The notes beneath the pieces were generated by a model. The model did not search any database. It had not been told where the DNA came from and saw only the letters and a list, made by a program, of their open reading frames with translations. A stretch of 11,323 bases of DNA from CAZMGG01 sp964565715 (GTDB taxonomy: Bacteria > Planctomycetota > UBA1135 > UBA2386), in the NCBI GenBank assembly GCA_964565715.1, contig CAZMGG010000166.1:1-11323 (forward strand), in the 5' to 3' direction. This document shows, in pieces, positions 1 to 7,367 of the stretch. Position 1 is the first letter of the stretch; the number at the start of each line of letters is the position of its first letter. The position numbers were made by a program, and so were the translations under genes.

Positions 1-3
1 CGC

Positions 4-1368
4 CTACTTCGCCGTGTACGGCTCGGGCTTGCCGAAACGAGCCTCGAGGTCCTTGACGATCGCCGCTCGCTCCTGCTCGAAGAGCTTGTCGAGCTCCTTC
101 ACCCGCGGTGCCTTGCCGGCGCCGATATCATACATCAGGATCGCCTGCGCAAGATGACTCCTGACGAAGCTCGCGGCGTGTTCGCGCTTCAGTTGCTCGC
201 CGCCGAGCAGGATCCCGACAATCGACTTCTTGTCCGCACTCGTGGCGATGCCGCTGATCGCCAGCTCGCGCTGGAACGCCTGGTTCAACTTCTCGTCCCG
301 AGGCAGCGCGTTGGCGAACAGCCACAGCTGCGCCATCAGGCCCTTCTTCGCCATTGTCCGCGCCTCGGCCACCTTGTTCTTGCAGTATGCAGCGAGATCC
401 GCGTTCTTGGCAGCCGTGGCCAGCACGGCGGCCGCTGGTGCCCGGTCGGCGAGCGCATCGAGCACGGCGCCGTATTGCTTGTCTTGCAGCAGCGCATTCA
501 GTTCAGCGACGGTGAACGGGAACGCCTTGCCGAACGTCTCCTTCGCGAAGCTGGCGAGGTCGAACGGGGTCGCTGGTGCATTGCTGATCTGCTGCAGTAT
601 CGCTGCGCGCTGCGCCGGGTTGTTCCAGGACGCGACGCAGCGGCGCATCAGGTCCAGAGGCGCCGCCGGCCTGGCGGCGGCCGCCGGGACGGGCTTGACC
701 GCGGGCGGCGGCGAGCCCTCGCCGGCGACCGTTTCCGGCGCGAGGTGACTCCTCGCCCACGCCTGCAGGTCGAAGTCGGGGGTGGCCTTCTCGACGAGAC
801 GCTGCAGCGCTTCCCGCTGGGCTGGCTTGGCCGGAGTCTTCAAGCTGTCGAGGTAGAGGGTCAGCAGCGCTGCCGGACCGGCCTCGAGCCCCAGCACCTT
901 CTCGACCACCGACTCGGCCTCGTACGGCGACCCGATGTGCGCGACCTTGCCTTCCTGGTCGATCACGATCGTCGTCGGCCAGGCGGCGATGCCGTAGGCC
1001 GCGATCATCTTCTTCTCCGGATCGGAACCGACCGGCATCGTGTAGGCGTTCTGCTGCAGGAACGGCTGCATCCTCTCGGGCGTTTCGTACGAGATCGCGA
1101 GCACCGTCAGCCCGCGCTCGCGGTAGCGGTCGTGCAGCTTCTGGATGGCGGGCATCGCCCGCACGCACGGCCCGCACCAGGTGCCCCAGAACTCCAGCAA
1201 CACCACGCGCCCTTTCAACGACTCGACGGTGGGCGCGTCACCTTCCCAGTTCAGCCACGAACTGGCGGCGAATGCGGGTGCCGGGGCACCGACGGTCGGC
1301 TTCTGGGCGTCGACGGACGCAATGACGATGCCGAGCAACACGAGCCGCAGGGACGGATGCAGTGACAT
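4..1368 (-). CDS. Exported TlpA/ResA-like thioredoxin with duplicated helical C-terminal region
   Basis: The 454-residue product begins with a signal peptide (cleavage predicted after SVDA, residue 21). A thioredoxin-fold domain follows at about 27-160: active site W64-C65-G66-P67-C68 inside EFWGTWCGPC, and the cis-proline loop W130-P131-T132-T133 followed by IVID. This matches the TlpA/ResA/AhpC-TSA group of membrane-facing thiol-disulfide oxidoreductases, which usually reduce or rearrange disulfides outside the cytoplasm. The family is normally about 150-200 residues, so the further 290 residues are unusual. They are helix-rich, have an Ala/Pro linker at about 210-238, and contain a recognisable internal repeat (about 182-210 and 251-280, both starting PAQR and ending with an FDL-aromatic segment). 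I do not recognise this part. The start at 1368 is chosen over an upstream in-frame ATG (1389) because AAGGAG lies 6 nt before it. The thioredoxin domain is secure; the physiological substrate is unknown. Confidence 0.9.
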   Translation of the reverse strand: MSLHPSLRLVLLGIVIASVDAQKPTVGAPAPAFAASSWLNWEGDAPTVESLKGRVVLLEFWGTWCGPCVRAMPAIQKLHDRYRERGLTVLAISYETPERMQPFLQQNAYTMPVGSDPEKKMIAAYGIAAWPTTIVIDQEGKVAHIGSPYEAESVVEKVLGLEAGPAALLTLYLDSLKTPAKPAQREALQRLVEKATPDFDLQAWARSHLAPETVAGEGSPPPAVKPVPAAAARPAAPLDLMRRCVASWNNPAQRAAILQQISNAPATPFDLASFAKETFGKAFPFTVAELNALLQDKQYGAVLDALADRAPAAAVLATAAKNADLAAYCKNKVAEARTMAKKGLMAQLWLFANALPRDEKLNQAFQRELAISGIATSADKKSIVGILLGGEQLKREHAASFVRSHLAQAILMYDIGAGKAPRVKELDKLFEQERAAIVKDLEARFGKPEPYTAK

Positions 1369-1374
1369 GAGAAG

Positions 1375-1380
1375 CTCCTT
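1375..1380 (-). promoter_or_regulatory. Shine-Dalgarno AAGGAG of the thioredoxin gene
   Basis: AAGGAG with a 6-nt spacer to ATG at 1368. It decides the start codon and is one of only two good Shine-Dalgarno sequences in the window. Confidence 0.8.
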
Positions 1381-1410
1381 CCAGACCAACCCGAGAGAAG
1401 TGGTGGCGAA

Positions 1411-1424
1411 GGCACCTTCGTGCC
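1411..1424 (-). other. Small hairpin in the leader of the thioredoxin gene
   Basis: GGCAC and GTGCC form a perfect 5-bp stem around a 4-nt loop. It lies between the predicted promoter and the Shine-Dalgarno of the thioredoxin gene, and also downstream of the kelch gene stop. It could be a leader structure or a weak transcript end for the kelch gene. No U-run follows, so it is not a classical intrinsic terminator. Confidence 0.35.
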
Positions 1425-1448
1425 GAGGGTTCCACCCACGAAGCCAGC

Positions 1449-1477
1449 AGGATCGGAGAGGGCGGCGGGCGTGTCAA
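1449..1477 (-). promoter_or_regulatory. Predicted sigma-70-type promoter of the thioredoxin gene
   Basis: A consensus -35 box TTGACA (1472-1477) is followed, 17 bp later on the minus strand, by GATCCT (1449-1454; 3 of 6 matches to TATAAT). Transcription would start near 1442 and give a leader of about 75 nt containing the hairpin and Shine-Dalgarno. It lies in the 125-bp gap after the kelch gene, so the thioredoxin gene probably has its own promoter even if read-through from the kelch gene occurs. Confidence 0.5.
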
Positions 1478-1493
1478 GCCCGCGCAAGGCGCC

Positions 1494-3632
1494 TCATCCG
1501 CCGACGATCATCCGCCGCGCATTGGTGAGGGCCACCCCACCCAGCGGACCTGACGGATCCAGGACTCCCGCCTGGGCGAAGACCTGCATCCCATGCAGGG
1601 CGACGCCAAGGCCGATGGCCGCCGGCAAACTGGCAAAGCCATTCTGGTCGGCCAGGACGAAGACCCCGTGACCGGCGCCGCTCAGGTGCCAGGTGCAGGC
1701 GCCGATCCGCTGCGGAGTCGACGCCTCCGCATAGGCCACGAAGCAGGGCGCGTTGGGCGGCGCGCCACGCACCTCCAGGCGATGCGAAAGGTTGCCGGCA
1801 TAGGGCACGTCGCCCGTGAGACCGACACGGCCGCAGGCGCTGCCGAAGTCCGTCCCATCGGCCCTCGCCCGCACCAGTTGGATGCCATCCGCCGGCTCCA
1901 GCCCGTTGGCTGCAGCGTTGGGCGTCACCCCGCCAACCACGAGGAGCGCCTGCCGGTCCTCGTCGTACACCATGGCGTGACCATGACGAGGCTCGTGCGT
2001 CAGCCCGAGGTTGGTCCAGGCGCTGCCGTTCCACGCCCAGGTGTCGCCGACCTGGCCGGCAGCCCCTGCTCCACCATGCAACACGACGTCGCCGCGGGCA
2101 GGATCGAACGCCATCGCGCTCCACGCGCGATCCGCAGGCGCCACCGGCGGCGCCATCGACACCCACCCCACACCATCCCACTCCCAGGTGTCATTGACGG
2201 TTGCAGTGCCCTGCCTGCCACCGAACAGCACGATCCGGCGGCGCACGGGGTCGCTGGCCATCGCCGCTGCATACCGGGCTCCAGGGCTCGCGGTCGGCTG
2301 CTGCCGCGACCAGGTGCCGTTGAAGCGCCACGTGTCGTTCAACAGGGTGAACGGCGCAGCCACGCCCCCGAACAGGAGCACCGCGTTGTTGAGGTGATCG
2401 AAGGCCATCGCATGGGAGTGCCGCGCCGGGGGACCGCTGACGACAAGCTGCTGCCACGCCTGACCGTTCCACAGCAGGGTCGTGCTGTGCACGCCCCACC
2501 GCCGGGACTGACCACCGAACAGGACCACGCGCTGACGCAATGGATCGAAGGCCATCGCTCCGCCGGTCTCCGGCACGGACCATTCCTGATAGACCTTCTC
2601 GAGCAGGAGGCCCGAACTCCGCCAGGTCCAGCCGCCATAGTTGTTGGGCCACGGCGAATCGGTGATGGCGACGATGCTCCGGCGGAACGCGTCGTAGGCC
2701 GCCGGCGGGCTGATCCCCAGCAGGCGTCCATCCGGGCGGGTGGTCGACCAGGCGACCCCGTCATAGGACCGGGTGATCGAGAGCGGATCGCCCCGCGCAT
2801 CCTCGCCGCCCGCCATCATGATCCGGCGGCGCACGGGATCGAATGCCATGCCGGCTCCGACCACTTCCGAGGTCGCCCCGCTGGGCAACCAGACGGATCC
2901 GGTCCATTCCGCCGTGTCCCCGGTGCCGCCCCAGCCTCCGGCGAACACGACCCGCTGGCGCACCGCGTCATAGGCCATGGCCGCACGGTCACGCATGGGC
3001 GGTGACCACCCGGTCAGGTTGCGCGGCGTCCACACGCCGTTGCGGTAGGTGAAGGTGCCCCAGCTCGCCAGCATGACGCATTCCCCACGGGCCTCGTCGT
3101 ACGCCAGGTAGTGAGGGCCGTACACCGGCCCGGCGGGCAGGGCCATCGTCGCGTACCATTGCTGGCCGTCCCACTCGTACGTCGCGTGCGACGTGTAGTT
3201 CATGCCGAGCCCGCCGTACAGCACGATCCGTCGGCGCGCGCTGTCGTAGGCGGCGACCGGTCCGTAGGACGGCGGCACCAGGGCCGGGAATTCCTCGTTC
3301 CACGCGATCCCGTCGAACGTCCACTGTCGGCCGCCATCCACCAGCATGAGCTTCCTTCCGTCGAACATCATCGTGCCGGTCGTGGAGGGGCCCCGATCCA
3401 GGCGCTCGCTCCACCATTGACCATCCCACTCGAACAGCCGGCCTCGCGGATTGCTGCCCAGCCAGGAAACCGCCAGCACGCGCGAACGGAGACTGTCGAC
3501 CACCATCTGGACGCGCCCGGAGGGAACCACCGGCACACGCCGCCATTGGTCTTGGGCGATGCTCGGGCCGATCGCCAGAACCAGGACGCACGTGAAGCCG
3601 GACCTCGAGCGGAAGGCTTGCAGGGACCCCAT
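1494..3632 (-). CDS. Exported kelch-like beta-propeller protein with planctomycete-type C-terminal domain
   Basis: The 712-residue product has a signal peptide (cleavage predicted after SIA, residue 26). It then has twelve repeats of a motif of the form (Y/F)DxxRxRxVxxGG, with the Asp at residues 46, 91, 130, 179, 222, 265, 314, 363, 412, 461, 510 and 557. From residue 265 to 510 the period is exactly 49. Each motif is followed by a W(E/R/A)(W/F)(D/N)G segment, as in kelch/galactose-oxidase-like beta-propeller blades. Residues 596-712 form a separate domain with paired cysteines and an ending of the type LDP.GP.GGVALTNA...IVGG, which I recognise from many exported proteins of Poly30/Pla163-like planctomycetes, where its role is unknown. 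The protein is probably at the cell surface or secreted, in binding rather than catalysis. ATG at 3632 has no Shine-Dalgarno; a promoter-like element sits just upstream. Ligand unknown. Confidence 0.88.
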   Translation of the reverse strand: MGSLQAFRSRSGFTCVLVLAIGPSIAQDQWRRVPVVPSGRVQMVVDSLRSRVLAVSWLGSNPRGRLFEWDGQWWSERLDRGPSTTGTMMFDGRKLMLVDGGRQWTFDGIAWNEEFPALVPPSYGPVAAYDSARRRIVLYGGLGMNYTSHATYEWDGQQWYATMALPAGPVYGPHYLAYDEARGECVMLASWGTFTYRNGVWTPRNLTGWSPPMRDRAAMAYDAVRQRVVFAGGWGGTGDTAEWTGSVWLPSGATSEVVGAGMAFDPVRRRIMMAGGEDARGDPLSITRSYDGVAWSTTRPDGRLLGISPPAAYDAFRRSIVAITDSPWPNNYGGWTWRSSGLLLEKVYQEWSVPETGGAMAFDPLRQRVVLFGGQSRRWGVHSTTLLWNGQAWQQLVVSGPPARHSHAMAFDHLNNAVLLFGGVAAPFTLLNDTWRFNGTWSRQQPTASPGARYAAAMASDPVRRRIVLFGGRQGTATVNDTWEWDGVGWVSMAPPVAPADRAWSAMAFDPARGDVVLHGGAGAAGQVGDTWAWNGSAWTNLGLTHEPRHGHAMVYDEDRQALLVVGGVTPNAAANGLEPADGIQLVRARADGTDFGSACGRVGLTGDVPYAGNLSHRLEVRGAPPNAPCFVAYAEASTPQRIGACTWHLSGAGHGVFVLADQNGFASLPAAIGLGVALHGMQVFAQAGVLDPSGPLGGVALTNARRMIVGG
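1960..3500 (-). repeat. In-frame kelch repeat array
   Basis: About twelve coding repeats of roughly 147 bp (49 codons). Most have diverged at DNA level, but some blades are close to identical locally: an 18-nt stretch encoding part of the DPVRRRI motif is the same at 2232-2249 and 2820-2837. This suggests growth by duplication or conversion between blades. These are protein repeats, not a CRISPR array. Confidence 0.8.
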
Positions 3633-3640
3633 GGCGGGGC

Positions 3641-3670
3641 AATGTAGGGCCGCCTCCCACCCCCGGTCAA
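3641..3670 (-). promoter_or_regulatory. Predicted promoter of the kelch gene, leaderless arrangement
   Basis: On the minus strand TTGACC (3665-3670; 5 of 6 to consensus) is followed after 18 bp by TACATT (3641-3646; 4 of 6). ATG begins 8 nt after the -10 box, which is about where transcription should start, so the mRNA would have almost no leader. The absence of a Shine-Dalgarno agrees with this. Confidence 0.5.
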
Positions 3671-3687
3671 TGAGGCTGACCGGTCAA
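3663..3687 (-). repeat. Direct repeat TTGACCGG and palindrome TGACCGGTCA before the kelch gene
   Basis: TTGACCGG occurs twice on the minus strand, 17 bp apart (3680-3687 and 3663-3670). The downstream copy provides the -35 box of the kelch gene. The upstream copy overlaps the stop codon of the next gene and is part of a perfect 10-bp palindrome (3677-3686). It could be an operator or an alternative -35 box. Confidence 0.35.
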
Positions 3688-4037
3688 GGGCCGCCCGGGG
3701 CCACCACCTTGGCCCCCGCCTCGGTGAGGTCGTCGCCGCGGAGCTTCATCCGTGCCTCGATCCGCATCGGCCTGCCGTCGGCATCGGTGGCGCTGCATTC
3801 CACCTTCGCCTCGATGCTGCGGACGCCCAGGCCGACACTGAACGCCGCCTGGGACGACTCCACGCTCGGGTCGGGCAGCGGCAGCCACGCCGGCCCGGCG
3901 GCGGCGGACACCTGGCCGGGAATGGCCGCGGGCAGGGCCGCGGTCGCGAGCAGCCCGAGGATGGCGCGCGGCAGCAGGCCGGCATGGTAGACGCCGAGGG
4001 CGGCATCGTGCGATATCCGCGACGGCGTCCGTAGCAT
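3684..4037 (-). CDS. Small exported protein of unknown function
   Basis: I do not recognise a family. Taken from ATG at 4037 the product is 117 residues: a leader, a hydrophobic stretch AILGLLATAALPAAI (about 26-39), predicted cleavage after IPG (residue 41), then a short mature domain of about 75 residues with two beta-rich segments (AFSVGLGVRS and RPMRIEARMKLRG) and one cysteine (81). The start is uncertain. The 20 residues before the hydrophobic core are odd for a signal peptide. A CTG codon at 3977 would give an ideal one (MLPRAILG...) and lies 6 nt after a -10-like TACCAT, so a 97-residue leaderless product is possible. The gene is divergent from the membrane protein at 4044 and 51 bp upstream of the kelch gene in the same direction, so it may be co-transcribed with the latter. 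Its codon use and signal peptide support coding; the function is unknown. Confidence 0.6.
   Translation of the reverse strand: MLRTPSRISHDAALGVYHAGLLPRAILGLLATAALPAAIPGQVSAAAGPAWLPLPDPSVESSQAAFSVGLGVRSIEAKVECSATDADGRPMRIEARMKLRGDDLTEAGAKVVAPGGP
3984..3989 (-). promoter_or_regulatory. -10-like TACCAT before a possible CTG start
   Basis: TACCAT (4 of 6 to TATAAT) lies 6 nt before CTG at 3977 on the minus strand, the same geometry as at neighbouring genes. No clear -35 box is visible. If it is functional, the small exported gene starts here and not at 4037. Confidence 0.3.
4032..4037 (+). promoter_or_regulatory. -10-like TAGCAT of the anchored protein gene
   Basis: TAGCAT (4 of 6 to TATAAT) ends 6 nt before GTG at 4044. 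No Shine-Dalgarno is present and the -35 region is weak. The box coincides with the ATG (opposite strand) assigned to the divergent gene, so transcription of one would interfere with the other if both starts are right. Confidence 0.4.
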
Positions 4038-4043
4038 GGCCCC

Positions 4044-4940
4044 GTGTCCGCCACCAGCCCGACGAGTCCCCCACCGCCCCCGCGCGTCGGACTCCCACCG
4101 CTCCTGAAGTTCGCCATCGTCGCGGTCACGGTCATGGCCGGCTTCGCCGCGACCGCCTTCGCCCTGCTGTCGTGGCACTTCCGCGCCACGCCGACCTTCC
4201 AGGAGCATCTGCGCGACCACCCGGTGGCGGCGGCCGTGTTCGCGCCGCCGGACGGCGGCACGGAACTCGGCGCCGGCGGCGAGTGGCAGATCGGCGAGGT
4301 CGACCCGTTCGCCCTCGGCGAGAACGACGCACGGCACCAGGTCCATCGCCTGCGCCTCACCGTCGATCTGCGCCGCGACGACCAGTCCCTGCTGCACCTG
4401 GTGCAGGAGGTCGCCGTCGCGGTCGAACGCAGCACCGACCGCCGCGTCGGCGCCCGGGCCCGCACCGTGGCCTGCGCGGTCGCGCCGGGCCTGCGGGCGG
4501 CGCCGCGCATCTGCCTGCACGATGTCGACCAGATGCTGGAGCCGGGCCGCGGCGCAGTGACCTTCGACCTGGTGCTCGGCGCCGGCGAAGCCCCCACGAC
4601 GCCGGTGGTGCTGGCCCTGCCGCGCGACGCACTCGAAGCCAGCAGCTTCCCGGACCAGTTGCCGCCCAGCATCGTCGGCGAGTTCGCCCGCCGGATGTTC
4701 TCGCACCGCACGGCGCCCGGCGGCCTGCTCTTCCGCCTGCGGGCGCCAGCCTGGCTCAGCTTCCAGAAGGTCGAGGGCGGCAGCCAGGGCATGGCCCACG
4801 GTGATCTGACGTTCACCGCCAACAGCCAGGAGTACTCGTACGCGATGGCCGCGGAGGCCCGCGGCGAGAGCGACGGCTCGACGTTCACGCGCAAGATCAC
4901 CCGCAGCAACCGCTGGACCTGGAACGGCGACCTCTGGTAG
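4044..4940 (+). CDS. Membrane-anchored protein of unknown function
   Basis: The 298-residue product starts at GTG. A proline-rich cytoplasmic tail (residues 1-18, run of PPPPP) is followed by one transmembrane helix (about 20-43, LLKFAIVAVTVMAGF...) and an extracytoplasmic domain of about 250 residues. The latter has alternating short strands and Arg/Asp-rich stretches (for example HRLRLTVDLRRDD and VDQMLEPGRGAVTFDLVLG), and a C-terminal part rich in aromatic and polar residues ending WTWNGDLW. I do not recognise a domain or catalytic motif. Strong third-position GC and absence of frame breaks support coding. The gene is followed after 47 bp by the CarboxypepD_reg-like gene in the same direction, which has its own promoter-like element. 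The GTG start is supported by the -10-like hexamer 6 nt upstream and by lack of any ATG earlier in frame. Confidence 0.78.
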   Translation: MSATSPTSPPPPPRVGLPPLLKFAIVAVTVMAGFAATAFALLSWHFRATPTFQEHLRDHPVAAAVFAPPDGGTELGAGGEWQIGEVDPFALGENDARHQVHRLRLTVDLRRDDQSLLHLVQEVAVAVERSTDRRVGARARTVACAVAPGLRAAPRICLHDVDQMLEPGRGAVTFDLVLGAGEAPTTPVVLALPRDALEASSFPDQLPPSIVGEFARRMFSHRTAPGGLLFRLRAPAWLSFQKVEGGSQGMAHGDLTFTANSQEYSYAMAAEARGESDGSTFTRKITRSNRWTWNGDLW

Positions 4941-4971
4941 CGATGCCCGGCTGCGGACGGGCGCCCGTTTG

Positions 4972-4980
4972 TGGCAAGAT
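4972..4980 (+). promoter_or_regulatory. Extended -10-like element (TGG-CAAGAT)
   Basis: CAAGAT (3 of 6 to TATAAT) is preceded directly by TGG, fitting the extended -10 pattern, and ends 7 nt before ATG at 4988. No Shine-Dalgarno and no clear -35 box are seen. The evidence is mainly the same spacing as at other starts in the window. Confidence 0.33.
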
Positions 4981-4987
4981 CTGTCGG

Positions 4988-7351
4988 ATGCTCCGGTCGC
5001 TGCTCGTCTGCCTGCTCGCCACGGCACTGCCGCTCGCGCTTCCCGCCCAGGACCCGCCGGCACCGCGCACCACCCGCTGCCTCGTGTTCGACGCCGGCTC
5101 GTCGCCGATCCCGGACGCCGCGATCCACCTCGCCCGCAGCGAGGCCTGGGATCCGGCCAACCCCGGCGAGCCGGTGACGCACACCGATGCCGCGGGCGCC
5201 TTCCACCTGACGGTGCCGCTGGCCGAGGGCCCGCACCGGCTCACGGTGATCGCCAGGGGCCACACCACCGCGACGCTCGAAGTGAGCGACTTCCTCGGCG
5301 CCGATCTCGGCGCGATCCTGCTGGATCCGGCGACGCCCATCCACGGCCGGGTGCGCGACCAGGACGGCCGACCGGTCGCGAACGCCGTGGTGCTGGCCGA
5401 GGACCTGCTGGAGCCCTGGAGCTGGCAGCAGGGCTGGTCCCTGCGTGACGCCGCCCGCACCGACCGCAGCGGCATCTTCGCGCTGAAGGGCAGTCCCGCC
5501 ACCGCCCTGCGGCTCCGCATCCGCGCCGACGGCTTCCTGGAGGAACGGCTGGCGCCGGTGGACGCCGGCTCACCGCTCGACGTCACGCTGCGACCTGGCG
5601 GCTTCGTCAGCGGCACGGTCCTCGGCGCCGACGGCGCGCCGGCGGCGGCGAAGGTGACCCTCGTGCCTCGCGGCCACGAGCCCGAGTCGGTGGCGACCGC
5701 CGCCGACGGGTCCTTCCGACTCACCTGGCGGCAGCCGATGCCGGCGCGGCTCGTCGCCGTCGATGCCCGCGACCCGACCCGCACCGCCCGCCTCGAAGGA
5801 CTCCGCGGGCCGCAGGCCGACCTGTGCCTGACGCTCGCCGAGGCGGCGCCGACCGATCCGGCGGCCGATGGCCGGAAGGTGCTGCGCCTGCGCGTGCTGG
5901 ATCCGCAGGGCCACCCGGTCCCGGCCTTCCGCGCCGGCGCGCAGTGGTGGGGCGAGGTCGACGAAGGCCACCTGACGATGCTCCTGCCCGACATCGGCCG
6001 GAACGGCACCGATGGCGGCCTCGACCTGCCGGGCCCCGGCGAGGACGAGGAGGAGGAGGGATCGTTGCTGATCCGCGCGCCGGGCCTCGCCACCACGATC
6101 CAGAAGGTCGCGTTCGCCGTCGACGCCGACGCGACCGACGATCGACCGGTCATGACGCTGACCGTGACGATGGCGAAGGAGGCTCTCGCCCGCGGCACCG
6201 TGCTCGACGCCGAGGGTCAGCCGCTGGCCGACGTGCCGGTGTGGGCCCAGCCGGTCGACGACGGCCACGCCCTGGCGCAGCCGCCGGTCGACGCCGGCCG
6301 CACCGCCGCCGACGGAACCTTCACGGTCGGTGGCCTGCGCCCCGGCACCTGGCACGTGCAGGCCGGCGGCGGCACGACGCCGGTGCGCGGCCGCCGCGTG
6401 CGCATCGCCGCCGACGGCACCTCGGCGGCGGCGACGATCCGGATGCCGCGGCTGGTGTCCCTGCAGGGCCGCTGCGAGCAGGCGATGCCGCCGGGCACGA
6501 TCGTCATGTTCGGCGCGCCGATGGCGATGGTCGGTCCGGTCGGCGACTACGGCCAGGCGGCGATCGGCGCCGACGGCACCTTCCAGGTGGCGCTCACCGA
6601 CGGCACCAAATCGGTGAACGTGATGCTGCCGCAGCCGATCCGGCGGCGCTCGCCGATGCTGCTCGAAGGCCGCGCCGTGCGGATCCGCGCCGGTGACGAG
6701 GAGGTGCGCGTCAGCCTGCGCCACGGCCACGGCAAGGTCGCGGGCAAGGTGCGGTGCGACGGCGCGCAGGTGCCCGCGCCCCGGCTGGTGGTGGTCGCCG
6801 TGCCGCACGCCACCATCGACGCCTTCGACTTCTCCAGCGAGGTGCACGCGCCGGTCGCCCACGACGGCACCTTCTCGCTCGCCCTGCCGGCGGGTGAGCA
6901 CAAGCTGCTGCTGCGCGACGCGCTGACCCGCGTGCAGCTCAACGAGGAGACGCCCTGCGCGGTGGAACCCGGCGCCACCGCCCGGCAGGACCTGGCCTGC
7001 GAAGTGGGCGAAGTGGTCCTCACGCTGCGCGCCGTGCCGGCGGGCATCGGCGCCGACGACGGCCCCGGCGCGACGCTCGCGTTCAGCCGCCTGGAGGACG
7101 GGCAGCGCTTCTGGTTCGGACCCGGGCCGGAGCTCGACCTGCGCGACCGCGCCGAGACCGTGCGGCTGTTCCTGCGCCCCGGCGAGACGACCCTGCAGCT
7201 GCTGCGCGCCACCGACGACGACGAAGACGGCAACGCACAGCTCTTCATGGTCGGCGGACCGGCGGCAGGCGAGTTGCTGGACACGGTGACCGTGCAGGCG
7301 GGCCGCAGCCAGGCGGTCACGGTGGACATCCCGCGGCTCGGCGTGCGCTGA
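4988..7351 (+). CDS. Exported multi-module CarboxypepD_reg-like protein
   Basis: The 787-residue product has a clear signal peptide (residues 1-20, LLVCLLATALPLALPA, then QDPP). A series of beta-sandwich modules of the carboxypeptidase regulatory-like type follows. Each shows the hallmark G-x-V-x-D-x-x-G-x-P-(V/L)-x-(N/D)-(A/V)-x-V start and a later T-x-x-D/A-G-x-F strand: about 28-113, 116-202, 205-283, 296-395 (diverged) and 400-487. At least two less regular modules follow up to 787. An acidic loop (GEDEEEEG, about 351-358) and a second one near the C-terminus (DDDEDG) could bind cations. No catalytic domain is present, so a structural or ligand-binding surface role is the safest inference. 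ATG at 4988 is preferred over the in-frame ATG at 4943, because the extra 15 residues (with two Cys and charged residues) would spoil the signal peptide. Confidence 0.85.
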   Translation: MLRSLLVCLLATALPLALPAQDPPAPRTTRCLVFDAGSSPIPDAAIHLARSEAWDPANPGEPVTHTDAAGAFHLTVPLAEGPHRLTVIARGHTTATLEVSDFLGADLGAILLDPATPIHGRVRDQDGRPVANAVVLAEDLLEPWSWQQGWSLRDAARTDRSGIFALKGSPATALRLRIRADGFLEERLAPVDAGSPLDVTLRPGGFVSGTVLGADGAPAAAKVTLVPRGHEPESVATAADGSFRLTWRQPMPARLVAVDARDPTRTARLEGLRGPQADLCLTLAEAAPTDPAADGRKVLRLRVLDPQGHPVPAFRAGAQWWGEVDEGHLTMLLPDIGRNGTDGGLDLPGPGEDEEEEGSLLIRAPGLATTIQKVAFAVDADATDDRPVMTLTVTMAKEALARGTVLDAEGQPLADVPVWAQPVDDGHALAQPPVDAGRTAADGTFTVGGLRPGTWHVQAGGGTTPVRGRRVRIAADGTSAAATIRMPRLVSLQGRCEQAMPPGTIVMFGAPMAMVGPVGDYGQAAIGADGTFQVALTDGTKSVNVMLPQPIRRRSPMLLEGRAVRIRAGDEEVRVSLRHGHGKVAGKVRCDGAQVPAPRLVVVAVPHATIDAFDFSSEVHAPVAHDGTFSLALPAGEHKLLLRDALTRVQLNEETPCAVEPGATARQDLACEVGEVVLTLRAVPAGIGADDGPGATLAFSRLEDGQRFWFGPGPELDLRDRAETVRLFLRPGETTLQLLRATDDDEDGNAQLFMVGGPAAGELLDTVTVQAGRSQAVTVDIPRLGVR

Positions 7352-7367
7352 CTTCCGGCGGCGACTG

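Noticed and set aside
2232..2837. Repeated short identical stretches suggestive of a CRISPR or tandem DNA repeat
   Set aside because: They recur in phase with the 49-codon kelch blades and encode the conserved motif, so protein repeats explain them.
154..3005. Plus-strand open frames of 403 and 470 codons opposite the thioredoxin and kelch genes
   Set aside because: The products are Arg/Gly/His-rich with no recognisable motif, and lie opposite genes with unambiguous domain motifs.
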